Source of the DNA: Picochlorum sp. 'celeri'
Lineage: Eukaryota; Chlorophyta; Trebouxiophyceae
Length of the DNA: 64,000 nt
Assembly: GCA_010909725.1 (NCBI GenBank)
Contig: JAACMV010000005.1
Span: forward strand, 806,001 to 870,000
Direction: 5' to 3'
Translations under genes and position numbers: made by a program
Part shown: in pieces, positions 34,919 through 46,145 of the stretch
Position numbering within the stretch: the first letter of the stretch is position 1
Layout: each line of letters starts with the position of its first letter
The notes under the pieces: model-generated
What the model was told of the DNA's origin: nothing
The model's database searches: none
Seen by the model: only the letters and a program-made list of their open reading frames with translations

Positions 34919-37900
34919 ATGGCTTTTGCAGAAGCAGAGGTTCATTCGGCGCAGGTATGCGCTATTTTTGTGTAATCTAGGAAGTGCATTATGCACATTG
35001 TTGATGTCCAATTCATGCATTATAAATGCGAACGTGCAGGTGTTGCGGTTGACGAATAAATTAAGGTCTGACCATGTTTGTGGTGCATGGTACAAGACAC
35101 CTGATGAATTGTACATCAAGGCAGACAGGCTGCTGGGTAAGAGCGATACTGTAGATACAGATGACTCATCAACGTATTTGCGAGATGTTATTTTCGGGCA
35201 AGGCGCGGCTCTTAGTAGAGAAGACAAAGCTTGCTTGGACTCTTTTGTCCGATATGTTGTCTTGTTGCTGGGGAATGATGCTTCTGCGCAGGCAATGTCG
35301 CAAGATGCCGCTGAGCGCTGCTGGGATGCCTTGTTGAGATTATATGAGAGTGAAAATAATATTCAGGACGAGGGGGAGACGATTGACGGGAGAAAATTAC
35401 AGCAAAAAGTTGTAGAGACAGTTGAGGGAGTTTTAGGGTCATATATGACGGATGTATCGATTGTACAGCCATTGTTTCAAAGTTTCAAGAAATTGTATGG
35501 CTTGAGTGCCTCAACTAGGCGTTCGAATGGAGCCGATCAGGTTTCTGTTGGCACACAGGAGACGGGGAGAGCAACACATCATGGTGACAAGGATGTTGTT
35601 TCTCTCATCTGCGGTGCCCCAGTGACACCATGGACTTTTACAAATGTTTCCAAAAGTCTTAGTACCTCTAGTGAGAGGGAGGTGGAGAAAACGTCGGGTA
35701 GCCGACAGACCATCACAGATCAGGACATGCAAAAGGCATCCTCCGAGGCCTTGGGTGGGCACAAGGCAGTAGTATCAAATGACGATATTGGCGCTGTATG
35801 GCTCCTTGAATGGGTGATGAAGGTGACAAAAGCTCCGAACATATCTGAATGCGAGGATCTCGGGACACGGGTTGCCTTGCTGGTTATGGATCAAAGGATG
35901 CATGACGAGAGTTTGGCAGCAGATTTGTTTGACCTTGTTGGCGAGCAGGTATTTGAAAATGCAGAAGAATTACTCCTGCAGCGAAATAACTTGAAAAGAA
36001 ATTTATCTGCAATCATCAAGACAGTCAGGAAAGAAGAGCAGGAGGATGTAGAGCAGCAGAAATCTGTGCCTGTCTATGGGAAGAGGTTCTCTGTCATGTC
36101 AGAATCTGAGAAGCAAATGATGAAAGCAGCACGAAAGGAAGATAGAAAAAAATCAAAGCAAACTGCCATGCAAGAAAAACTATTTGATGAGGATGAGATG
36201 AACTTTTTATCAACAAGAGGCATTGGAATTTTAGCAGATTATGAATCTGCTAGAAAAGACGAGCAGAACAAGATCATTTTGGCAGATGGTCTGGAATTCC
36301 GTCTAGGGGAAGGAAGGGGAGCGCATGGCACCTTACCTAAAGGTACAGTGAGAAAGGCATACAAGGGATACGAGGAAGTCACTGTTCCGCCAGCAAAGAG
36401 TGGCGAACTACAGGCAGGCGAAACTTTGGTGGCCATTGAAGAAATTCCTCCTTGGGCACAGCTAGCGTTTGAAGGCTATACAAGTTTGAATAGAATTCAG
36501 TCTCGTATCTTTCCAGCAGCGTTTCATAGCAACGAAAATCTTTTGGTCTGCGCTCCAACAGGAGCTGGTAAAACGAATATTGCAATGACATGTGTACTCC
36601 GGGAAGTAGGGCAAAACATGGACGATCATGAAGAGATCGATTTGGCGGAATTCAAAATCGTATACGTCGCCCCTATGAAGGCATTAGCAGCTGAGATGAC
36701 GTATAGCTTCTCTAAACGACTGGAACCGCTGGGCCTTACCGTTAGAGAACTCACTGGCGATATGCAACTTTCCAAGTCTGAAATGGAAGCCTGTCAAATG
36801 ATTGTGACTACTCCTGAGAAGTGGGATGTAATTACACGAAAAGGAGGAGAAGTTTCGATGGCATCAAAAGTTAGATTGCTTATAATCGATGAGGTACACT
36901 TGCTGAATGACGACAGGGGATCTGTGATTGAAACAATAGTGGCTCGAACTACGAGACAGGTGGAGACATCACAATCGATGATACGAATTGTTGGTCTTTC
37001 AGCAACGTTGCCAAATTATCAGGATGTTGCAGAATTCTTAGGTGTCAATCTTGCGACAGGATTATTCTATTTTGATGCATCTTATAGGCCAGTGCCCCTT
37101 GAAACGTCGTTTGTTGGGGTCTCAGAGAAGAATTACTTTGCCCGTCAAAGTATCATGGATGAAGTCTGCTATCAAAAGGTACTAGATTCACTCCAACGTG
37201 GTCATCAAGCAATGGTATTTGTCCATTCGAGGAAAGATACCGGCAAAAGTGCTAGAATGATTGCCACTAAAGCACAAACAAATGGGGATACAGCAGTATT
37301 TGATTGCAGTGATGCCCCCAAGTACGATTTGGCAGCCAAAGATGCAAAGAAATCCAGAAATAAAGAGCTTTTAGAAGTATTTGCAAGTGGTATTGGGATT
37401 CATCATGCTGGGATGCTTCGTTCAGATAGAACTCTGGTTGAAAGAATGTTTTCACAAGGATTTATAAAGGTTTTATGCTGCACAGCAACACTAGCTTGGG
37501 GAGTCAATCTTCCCGCACATACTGTTATCATCAAAGGCACCCAGTTATATATACCTCAGAAAGGTGGATTTACAGATTTAGGTATGCTGGATGTGCAGCA
37601 GATTTTTGGTAGAGCTGGCAGGCCCCAGTTTGAAGATATGGGTGAGGCATCAATCCTCACATCACACGACAAGTTGGCCCACTATCTTGGAATGATCACC
37701 CATTCCATTCCCATAGAATCAAAGTTTACAGAAGGTTTATCTGATCATCTGAACGCTGAAGTAGCTCTGGGTACTGTCACAAACCTGAAGGAAGGTATTG
37801 CTTGGATAGGATACACATATTTGTTCGTCAGGATGAGGAAAAACCCTCTGGCATACGGGATTTCCTGGGACGAAATCTCGATGGACCCTGAGCTTGTCGA

Positions 37901-40900
37901 ATGCCGCCGTAAATTGATTTCTGAAGCCGCTAGAGCACTTGATAGAGCCCGAATGGTTCGTTTCGATGAGCGCAGTGGTAACATTTACACAGCAGAGATG
38001 GGACGAGTTGCCTCGCACTTTTACATTTCAAGAAGCTCCATAGAAGTATATAACAGTATGCTCAAACCATATATGAACGAGGGAGATGTCATTAATATGA
38101 TTGCACTGTCCTCTGAATTTGAGAATTTGAATGTCAGAGATGATGAGTTGCCAGAGTTGGATGAACTTTCGCGAGGATGCAAATTTCCTATTAAAGGTGG
38201 TTCAGAATCAAAGCACGGGAAAACAAGCATACTTTTGCAGACATATGTATCTAGAGAAAAGATTGAGTCGTTTAGTTTGATCGCTGACCTGAACTATGTG
38301 TCCCAAAATGCCCCAAGATTAGCAAGGGCATTGTTTGAGATCTGCATGAACAAGGGCTGGCCCTCTGCAGCAGCTGTCTGCCTTTCCGTGAGCAAGTCCC
38401 TTGAGTGGAGACTGTGGCCATTCCAACATCCATTGTGGCAGTTCGAGTCCTTCCTAAAGCCAAATATCATTGAGAAAGTTGAATCTCTAGGCTTTGACAT
38501 GCTGCAGTTGAAAGAGATGAAAGCAGATGAACTCGGAGCAGCCTTGAGGCATCCGAGTGCAGGGCCAAAGATTTTGTCAGCATTATCAAATATTCCCGCC
38601 ATTGATCTGGATGCGACTTTGGTCCCTATAACACGAACAGTCGTCAGAATACAGTTATCAATAACGCCAGCATTCAGGTGGCGAGATAGTATTCATGGGA
38701 ATTCCTTGAGGTGGTTTATTTGGGTAGAGGACTCTGAGACTGAGAGAATATACCACTCCGAAATTTTCAATCTTACAAAATTTATGTGTCGGGAGGGTAA
38801 GCAAGTTGTCATGTTCCCGGTACCAGTCAGAGAACCGCTTCCATCCCAGTACTATGTGAAGGCCGTCTCAGAAAGTTGGATAGGGTGTGAGTCCACAGCG
38901 ACCATTTCATTCAAAGGCATCATGCTTCCTGAACGATTCAGTACCCACACAGAACTTCTTGATCTAGATCCTCTGCCAAAGACAGCTTTACAGAATAAGC
39001 TGTATGAGTCTATGTATAGATTTTCCCACTTCAATCCTATACAGACTCAGGCCTTCCACACACTGTATCATACAGATGAGAACGTTCTTCTTGGGGCACC
39101 AACTGGGAGTGGCAAAACTATTACATCAGAACTAACGCTTCTAAGACTTTTTAATGCCCATAAAGGCATGAAAGCAGTATTTATTGCTCCTTTAAAGGCT
39201 CTTGTTAAAGAGAGGATGAAGGATTGGGGCCAAGGGTTGGCAAAGAAGTTGAACTTGAGTATTGTGGAAATGACTGGAGATATCACCCCAGATTTGCGGG
39301 CACTCTTAGCATCTGACATTATTGTGACCACTCCTGAAAAATGGGATGGCATCTCCAGGAATTGGCAGAGTAGAGCTTACGTGAAGACTGTTGGCCTTGT
39401 GATTATGGATGAGATTCATCTTCTTGGCGCAGACAGAGGTCCAATACTGGAAGTTATTGTCAGCAGAATGAGATATATCTCTGCTATCACTGGATCTACT
39501 ATACGGTTTGTTGGTTTATCCACGGCTCTAGCAAATGCATCAGATTTAGCTGGTTGGCTAGGTGTGAAGAAGCAAGGCCTTTTCAATTTCAAACCCAGCG
39601 TTCGTCCTGTGCCACTGGAGTGCCATATTCAGGGATATCCAGGAAAGTTTTATTGTCCTCGTATGGCTACCATGAACAAACCAGCGTACGCGGTCATAGG
39701 GACGCACAGTCCATACAAGCCAGTTCTCATTTTTGTGGCCTCTCGGAGGCAGACAAGGCTCACAGCCCTTGACCTCATCACATATGCAGCAGCAGATGGG
39801 AAACCCAGAGCATTCCTTAGAATGGAGGAAGAAGAGATGGATGCTATTCTAGAAACTGTGGAGGTATGTATTTGATAATTTCTGCAAAGTTGGATGCAAG
39901 ACTCATATATTAAACCTTTGCAGGATTCCAGTTTGCGGCATACACTGCAGTTCGGGGTTGGACTGCATCATGCTGGTCTTTCTTCGAAAGACAGGAGCAT
40001 AGTAGAGCGTCTGTACGTGGATGGGAAAATTCAGGTTCTTGTGGCAACATCAACCTTGGCCTGGGGCGTCAACACACCTGCACATCTCGTGATTGTGAAG
40101 GGGACCGAGTACTTCGACGCAGCCTCAAGGCGATATGTAGATTATCCGATAACAGATGTGCTTCAGATGATGGGACGGGCGGGGAGGCCTCAGTATGATA
40201 AGCAAGGCGTTGCTGTCATCATGGTACATGATCCCAAGAAGTCATTCTACAAGAAATTCCTGTATGAGCCATTCCCTGTTGAAAGCTCGCTTCATTTACA
40301 ACTTGAGGACCATTTGAACGCTGAAATCGCTACGGGTACAATTGAAAGTAAACAAGAATGCATTGATTACTTAACATGGACGTTTTTCCTGAGGAGATTG
40401 ATGCAGAACCCATCCTATTATGGATTGGAGGCGACAGATTCGGACTCTGTGTCATTGTTCCTATGCTCTCTCATCGACAAGTCCTTGGAAAAACTGCAAG
40501 ATTGCGAGTGTATTGAGGTTGATGACGAGACTGGCGCTGTATCAGCACTCCACCTTGGTCGGATAGCATCTTTCTATTACTTGAGCCATAAGACAATGAA
40601 GATATTTTCAACCACCCTTCACGGGAGTATGGATCAGTGCGATATAATTAGAGCATTGTGCAATGCTGCAGAATACGAGGAACTGCCAGTCAGACACAAT
40701 GAAGATAATTTAAACGCGGAAATGCTCCCTCTGCTTAGATTCCCGCCACCAACACATCTGGTTGACAAACCAAGTTGTAAGACAGAGATTCTGATACAGG
40801 CCCATCTAGGGAGGACAAGTTTGCCAGTATCAGACTATGTTACTGATACCAGATCTGTTTTGGATAATTCCATGCGAATCCTTCAGGCTTTGATCGATAT

Positions 40901-41522
40901 TGCATCGGAAAGAACATGGTGGAAGACAAGCTACTCAGCAATGAAAACAGTTCAAAGCATTCTTCAAGGGAGATGGGAGGATGACAATACCTTGATGCAG
41001 CTGCCACATATCAGTAGTAACAAAGTTGCGTTGAATATAGAGAAAAAGATGCGAGTGAAAGGATTGAAAGCGTTGGTGGAAAAGTATAATAGGGACAAGG
41101 GACAATGTATCAGGGTGCTAGAGAGAGAATTTGGCACACACAGGAGCAAGGACATTGCTCGTGCCTTGTCCCACATGCCGGATATAACGGTAGAATCAAA
41201 GTTTTTTGATGCGAAGAAGACATATATTGACGTGAATATTATTCGCAACGGGCCCGTGAGCAGCAGGCCTGGTGCTCCCAGGGCTTTCACACCGTGTTTT
41301 CCAAAAGTGAAGGAAGAGAGCTGGTGGTGCGCAGTTGTCAACGGTGAGGACATCATTTCCCTGAAACGCCTGTCATTTGGAGGAAGAACAAGCTTCAAGG
41401 TTTATCTAGATGACTCAGCAGAGCTCATGAGGCTACTTTCAGACGGAAAACTGCCTGAGATTTACATGATTTGTGACTCCTATTTGGGCTTAGACCTCCT
41501 GATCAAACCAAAGAGAGCATAA
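34919..41522 (+). CDS. ASCC3: ASCC3/Slh1-type tandem Ski2-like helicase
   Basis: Three exons: 34919-34954, 35040-39863, 39924-41522; introns 85 and 60 bp (GTATGC and GTATGT donors). 2,152 aa, close to human ASCC3 (2,202). Exon 1 encodes only MAFAEAEVHSAQ and restores an ATG start. Two helicase cassettes are present. The first has CAPTGAGKTN, DEVH in IIDEVHLLNDDRGSV and QIFGRAGRP. The second has GAPTGSGKT, DEIH in MDEIHLLGADRGP and QMMGRAGRP. Each is followed by a winged helix and a Sec63 module (LPEL of the first near DDELPELDEL). The N-terminal 450 residues are helical as in ASCC3, not Brr2. ASCC3/Slh1 drives disassembly of collided ribosomes (RQT complex) and aids alkylation repair. Convergent with eIF2D, 1 nt between stops. 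Confidence 0.93.
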
Positions 41523-41523
41523 C

Positions 41524-43206
41524 CTACTTTTTCAATTTGTTGACAATCTTTATGTAAGAAGATGGGATACCATCCTCTTTGAAAACGCCAGGGAGGAAAA
41601 ATTTGCCCTGCCTTTTGTTAATCCAGTCACCAGACATGACCACCTCTTGTTCATTGTTCACGTTGTTCTTCCCTGGAATATCTGTGACAAAGCAGGCAGT
41701 CTTCATTCTCTTTTGCAACAAGTCAGATAAATATTTTGGATCATAACCAAAACTTTCCATCCCAGTAATCGATGTGATCTCCCTTCCTTTCCTCTTCAAT
41801 GGCATGAGCTGGATCGGTTGCAATTTTCCTCGGCGCAGAATTGTGTTCCTGTTCCCATCAGAATCAACTCGTTCAATAGAATGCCATTCTTGCAATTTCG
41901 AGTATAAACGTTGTCTTATATCATCATAGGGCACGGCTTGCCCCGGAGATGGCGCTTCTTTCTTGCCAAACAAGTATGAAGCTAAAAACTCATCCACGAG
42001 CATCTCCCTGTTGTCTCTATGCGCAAGACCGTGCGATTCAATGTAACATAGCAGCGCCTGATCAACTTCTTTCGGACTAAAAAGTTGTGATCTATCATCA
42101 ACATTGAAAATTGTCGCAGAAAAAGACGGTGGTGACTTGTACAAAGTCTGGATTGAGGAGATTCCTGCCTTCCTCTCCGTGCTGCCCGAGTCATTGCCCA
42201 AGTCAATAGCCTTCCATTCCGCCAAGGCGGCGTGGTCTTTATGTATATCATAAACGCATAGCTCTTTTCTGACGGTCTTAAGTGCAACTATATCCTCCGC
42301 CTCTAGTTCTTCTAATAATCGCTTGATCTTTTTGTACTTTGAATTCTTGAGATCAAGCGAGACAATTTGCTCAGGTTTCAAGGGAATCATCTTTGAGGTA
42401 TAAAAAGACGTCAGTGTCATTGGCAACTCGGACCGCTTGACATCTTTCAGGCCTCCAAGAGCACAAGAACGTATTATCTCATCCAACTTAGGATGCACGT
42501 GATGCTCATCTTCTTCTTTCTCCTCTACATGTTCTCCTGGACACGTTACTTGCATCGCTTCGAACGCTTGTTCTGCTGAATCCACGTCCTCATCCATCTG
42601 TATTGGACGAATTTCGCTATCATGGAATCCTTGGTTGGGTCTTGCTCTGCTCCCAGTGTGCCACAGATGATCACCAAAGTAGTGCAATGTGAGGAGCCCC
42701 TTGCCTGCCATTTGATTCTCGACAGCTTGGGCAAAACTAAGCGCCATTTTACCCACGGCAAAAGGAATCGGATTCCCTTCTATCTTTATCGACCAAATCT
42801 GATCTTTCAAGAACCCACCACGTGCCTGAACTGACTGAATACTTGCTTCTGAAATCCCTTGTAAGAACAAATCTGCTCCTTTTAAAATGTTCTTTGACAC
42901 CAAAGGATTCGTCTCCAGAAATGGAATCATCACTGGAATCTTACTCAAAGCATATACTGTAGGAATAAGAGAATCCCCATGCCCACTTGGGTCAAAAACA
43001 ATTGGGTCCCCATCTACATTGCTGTACACATAGCACTTGTTGTTCAGTTTCGTCAGTGTTACACTCTTTTGGGGAAATAGAAGCGACCATTCCTCATCCT
43101 GAAGCTGCTGATACTTTTTCAGTAAATCATTTTTGAACTTTTTTACATCTTTACCGCCTAAAGAATGCGTTTTAGATACACCGACGTCGTGTGCCTTTTT
43201 GAACAT
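41524..43206 (-). CDS. EIF2D: Translation initiation factor eIF2D (ligatin)
   Basis: A single exon of 560 aa. ATG 43206 is the second codon of the open frame and gives MFKKAHDVGVSKTH, as in other eIF2D proteins. The N-terminal DUF1947-like part has VTLTKLNNKCYVYS. The PUA domain is at about 90-175 (SKNILKGADLFLQGI). A winged-helix/SWIB part spans about 255-420 (LEAEDIVALKTVRKE; VDQALLCYIESHGL). The C-terminal SUI1 fold (PIQLMPLKRKGREITSITGMESFG) ends NKLKK. eIF2D binds the 40S subunit, helps Met-tRNA placement and recycles post-termination 40S with tRNA. Its stop codon lies 1 nt from that of ASCC3. Confidence 0.93.
   Translation of the reverse strand: MFKKAHDVGVSKTHSLGGKDVKKFKNDLLKKYQQLQDEEWSLLFPQKSVTLTKLNNKCYVYSNVDGDPIVFDPSGHGDSLIPTVYALSKIPVMIPFLETNPLVSKNILKGADLFLQGISEASIQSVQARGGFLKDQIWSIKIEGNPIPFAVGKMALSFAQAVENQMAGKGLLTLHYFGDHLWHTGSRARPNQGFHDSEIRPIQMDEDVDSAEQAFEAMQVTCPGEHVEEKEEDEHHVHPKLDEIIRSCALGGLKDVKRSELPMTLTSFYTSKMIPLKPEQIVSLDLKNSKYKKIKRLLEELEAEDIVALKTVRKELCVYDIHKDHAALAEWKAIDLGNDSGSTERKAGISSIQTLYKSPPSFSATIFNVDDRSQLFSPKEVDQALLCYIESHGLAHRDNREMLVDEFLASYLFGKKEAPSPGQAVPYDDIRQRLYSKLQEWHSIERVDSDGNRNTILRRGKLQPIQLMPLKRKGREITSITGMESFGYDPKYLSDLLQKRMKTACFVTDIPGKNNVNNEQEVVMSGDWINKRQGKFFLPGVFKEDGIPSSYIKIVNKLKK
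41553..41557 (+). terminator. TGTAA poly(A) signal of ASCC3 inside the eIF2D coding region
   Basis: TGTAA 31 nt after the ASCC3 stop; it falls inside the last codons of the convergent eIF2D gene. Confidence 0.4.
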
Positions 43207-43663
43207 CAACCAAACTGCCTTTCTCCGTTGGAAGACCGCAAAACCTGTATCATGTGTACCTCTTGATCAATTATACCCTTTATTCTCAACTGCACAACAG
43301 TGTATCATGGGCTTTTATTGGCGCCAGACAGATGAATTCCGTAAATAGAGACTAAAGTGAATATTCACATTAATGTGCACGGCTGAAGGATGCCTCACTG
43401 ACCTGACTGCCCGTCGTTGACTTGGATCGAGAAGCGACATCGATGATTCCTGCCATATAGAGGACACACCTTCGCACAAGAATCAATCTTGAGAAACATT
43501 GTAAAGGGTTTCTTTCACTCATGTTCTACATCAGCAGAGACATCTTTCGGCAGTAGAATAGATATAGTGAGACCCCTTGGCAGCCCTCAGTTGTCAACAA
43601 GTCGTTCATATAGAAAAGACGAACCAGGCAACGATCCACAAATAGATTTGAGTACTTGATATC
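43207..43663. promoter_or_regulatory. Divergent intergenic region eIF2D / coiled-coil gene, 457 bp
   Basis: Expected bidirectional promoter. I saw no RNA gene, repeat or domain-bearing ORF. Confidence 0.4.
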
Positions 43664-44434
43664 ATGTGTGACAATGGAGCCAAGGATGAAGATATTAGCA
43701 TAGAGCAGGTGGAAGGCAGGCTGTGGGATTTCCAGAATCGACTGACAGAGTACGGCAAAGACATGTTTGGGGATGATTTCGTCCTCATGGCCCTCACCGA
43801 TGGGATGGAGCCCCAAAACAAGGAGATAGTACCTCCAAAGTCTTTGGGTGAAATGATACCCGCTGTCCCAGGGAGGAATGCCGTGATGGGTAAGAAAAAG
43901 CCGCTTACACAGCGGAGTAAAAAGGCACAGGAAAGTGCCAAATCAGTGCTGCTCCGGTTTTTGGAGGACAGAGAAGAGCTGGTGCGGCTTCGAGTCATCA
44001 ATAAAGCTGCTCAAGATAAAATCCAAGATAGGATTTCGTGCTTGGAAGGAAACGTCAAGAGGATTCATTCCATCATGAGAGATTTTGAAAAAAGGAAAAA
44101 GACTGAAATGATGAATGCACAGGCATTTCTGTCAGAGTTGCGACGAAAGCTTACGTCTATCGAACGGAGACAATCCCGTCTGTTTGCTATGATGACGATG
44201 TCGGATGATGAGAAGAGAGATGCAGTGTTGCAGAGGCATACTGTTGTTGAGCAGAAGGAAACCAACACCAGACGATCAGATCGATTGAAGCATGTCGCCA
44301 AGGCAGAGCCTGATACCGTACAGACTGCTCCACAGACCTCATCTGGATTTGGGGACACTTTGAATCAGTTGTCCCATGAGTTGCAGGAGATTGAAAAATG
44401 CATGCAGTACTTTGGGGGCACTCATCAGCAGTAA
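43664..44434 (+). CDS. Unknown coiled-coil protein, 256 aa
   Basis: A single exon from ATG 43664. An N-terminal acidic helix with EQVEGRLWDFQNRLTEYGKD precedes a proline-containing linker (VPPKSLGEMIPAVPGRN). A basic region (KKKPLTQRSKKAQES) leads to a long coiled coil at about 105-190 (DREELVRLRVINKAAQDKIQ, then LEGNVKRIHSIMRDFEKRKK). The C-terminus is disordered and ends with an amphipathic helix (LNQLSHELQEIEKCMQYF). Composition and length suggest a structural or kinetochore/centrosome-type subunit but I recognise no family. Convergent with the PfkB gene, 16 nt apart. Confidence 0.7.
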   Translation: MCDNGAKDEDISIEQVEGRLWDFQNRLTEYGKDMFGDDFVLMALTDGMEPQNKEIVPPKSLGEMIPAVPGRNAVMGKKKPLTQRSKKAQESAKSVLLRFLEDREELVRLRVINKAAQDKIQDRISCLEGNVKRIHSIMRDFEKRKKTEMMNAQAFLSELRRKLTSIERRQSRLFAMMTMSDDEKRDAVLQRHTVVEQKETNTRRSDRLKHVAKAEPDTVQTAPQTSSGFGDTLNQLSHELQEIEKCMQYFGGTHQQ

Positions 44435-44450
44435 CATGAACAAAATACAT

Positions 44451-45827
44451 TTATACCAATGATTTCTTGTCATCTACAATCATACCAAGAGCACCATGGA
44501 TTTTATCAGAAGACTCTGGATGCTTTTCTAGGTGATCTAATAGAATTTGTTCGACACGAGCGACTGTTGCAACATTTCTCCCGGCACCCCTGCCCATGGC
44601 TGTAGCTGCCCCAACAGCCCCTGCAAGAGCCAACATCGATCTAATATCAGTACCCTTTGCAAACCCTAGAGCTATGGCAGCCGCAAAACTATCACCACAT
44701 CCGACTGTGTCTTCTACTGGCACAGAATAGCCCTCCTGATGATACAAGTCTCCAGTTTCTGCATCACCCAACAAAGCACCTCGCTCCCCCTGTTTAATAA
44801 TAACCCATTTCGTATTCTTCCTTGTTGGTCGAGACATCAACCTTCTTACAGCTTCTTCCGCATCTTCTGTACCAATAACCGCCCCTGCCTCTTCTTCAGT
44901 CATCAAAACTATGTCGGCAATATCAAGCATGGTATCCAGAGCATGCCTTCGGACTCCCTCCTTGAACGTCCATGATCGAGGTCCTGGGTCAAAAATGACC
45001 GCCGCACCTCGACCATGAGCTACATGAACGGCCTGAACTACCAACTCTTCTGGGATCTCATCAAACACAAACCCATTCACAAACACTGTCCGTGCTCGAG
45101 ACAACACATCCACCGCCTGATCACTCAGAGAATGGACATTCCAAAACAACGGCCACGGCCCAAAATCATACTTGCTACAAAATGAGTGTTCATTCGTTCT
45201 CGTATTCACGAGGACAAAACAGGCCAACGTCTCAAACGCATGGTCCCTTCCAGGTAGCAAGTTTCTATCTACAATACCCGACACAATACCAGTACCCTCT
45301 GCCTCCAACACCTCGGTCAGAAAGCTCCCAAAACTGTCCTCGCCAATCAGACCCAAAGCTCCCACACGCATTCCCAACCTAGCCGCAGCAATCAACGTAT
45401 TCGTATTGCCACCAACCTCCCATGACTCTTGTGATGGAGGATTTCCAGACAGCTCCTCCAACAACGACATCCTCTCTGTGTCGTCCTCATCATCAGGCAA
45501 CTCATCAAGACTCACCAGCACATCCACACATAGATTACTCAGAGTCACCAGATCATACTCACCATCATCACTGGAGCTGCATGCCTGGTTGTTTATAGCA
45601 GAAGAACACAGACCAAACTGACTCTGTGGTACGTGCAGCCGACGATGAGCGTGTATCGATCTATCACATATATAATGGCTTGATGAACTATATTGTGATC
45701 CCTTCAACCCATGAGAGCGTGCGCAGGTGGCGTTCCGTAGAACTGCATGATTTTTGGGACAGTTGTCAAAATACCACCCATACCGCGACCGAGATACAGC
45801 AAGGTCCTGATAGGCTATTAATATCAT
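44451..45827 (-). CDS. PfkB-family sugar kinase
   Basis: A single exon of 458 aa from ATG 45827. The kinase starts near residue 90 with YDLVTLSNLCVDVLVSLDELP, followed by GGNTNTLIAAARLGMRVGALGLIGEDSFG, the N-terminal substrate-binding motif. The C-terminal signature DTVGCGDSFAAAIALGFAKG begins at 373, with the catalytic Asp379 and anion hole GCG. The sequence around the N-terminal motif resembles plant PfkB proteins of unknown substrate (plastid) more than classic ribokinase or fructokinase. The first 80 residues (Ser, His, Arg rich) could be a transit peptide. The sugar is not identifiable. Divergent from the GPC acyltransferase gene by 318 bp. Confidence 0.88.
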   Translation of the reverse strand: MILIAYQDLAVSRSRYGWYFDNCPKNHAVLRNATCARSHGLKGSQYSSSSHYICDRSIHAHRRLHVPQSQFGLCSSAINNQACSSSDDGEYDLVTLSNLCVDVLVSLDELPDDEDDTERMSLLEELSGNPPSQESWEVGGNTNTLIAAARLGMRVGALGLIGEDSFGSFLTEVLEAEGTGIVSGIVDRNLLPGRDHAFETLACFVLVNTRTNEHSFCSKYDFGPWPLFWNVHSLSDQAVDVLSRARTVFVNGFVFDEIPEELVVQAVHVAHGRGAAVIFDPGPRSWTFKEGVRRHALDTMLDIADIVLMTEEEAGAVIGTEDAEEAVRRLMSRPTRKNTKWVIIKQGERGALLGDAETGDLYHQEGYSVPVEDTVGCGDSFAAAIALGFAKGTDIRSMLALAGAVGAATAMGRGAGRNVATVARVEQILLDHLEKHPESSDKIHGALGMIVDDKKSLV

Positions 45828-46145
45828 ATCTACATACTATATACAAAAATATAATAGTGGATGGAGCACATGAGGCCTTGTAATGGGGTTGGTACAAATT
45901 TGTATCTTATATACTGTATTAAGAAACTTTTCCAGGCTGGATTTCGAATTAATTCTAATAGGCCTTTGATGGGATGAAAACCCGAATTCAATCGCTTCTA
46001 ATATTCTTGTATGGTGGTCTGCTTCGTATGTCCACTCGTTTGAGGACATATTCAAACGTTTTCCAACGGACCTACACCCTCACAGGTCATTTCCTGGACT
46101 CTTGAACGCTTCGCTGAATCATATATACGCTATAATTCAACCAAC
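45828..46145. promoter_or_regulatory. Divergent intergenic region PfkB / GPCAT, 318 bp
   Basis: The shortest divergent gap of the alternating block. It contains AAATTTGTATCTTATATACTG (TATA-like, about 45896-45914) and TATATACG near 46122, close to each start. Confidence 0.4.

Noticed and set aside
45740..45785. Intron-like GTATGG...GCAG within the PfkB N-terminus
   Set aside because: Removing it runs into an early stop, so the unspliced frame is preferred.
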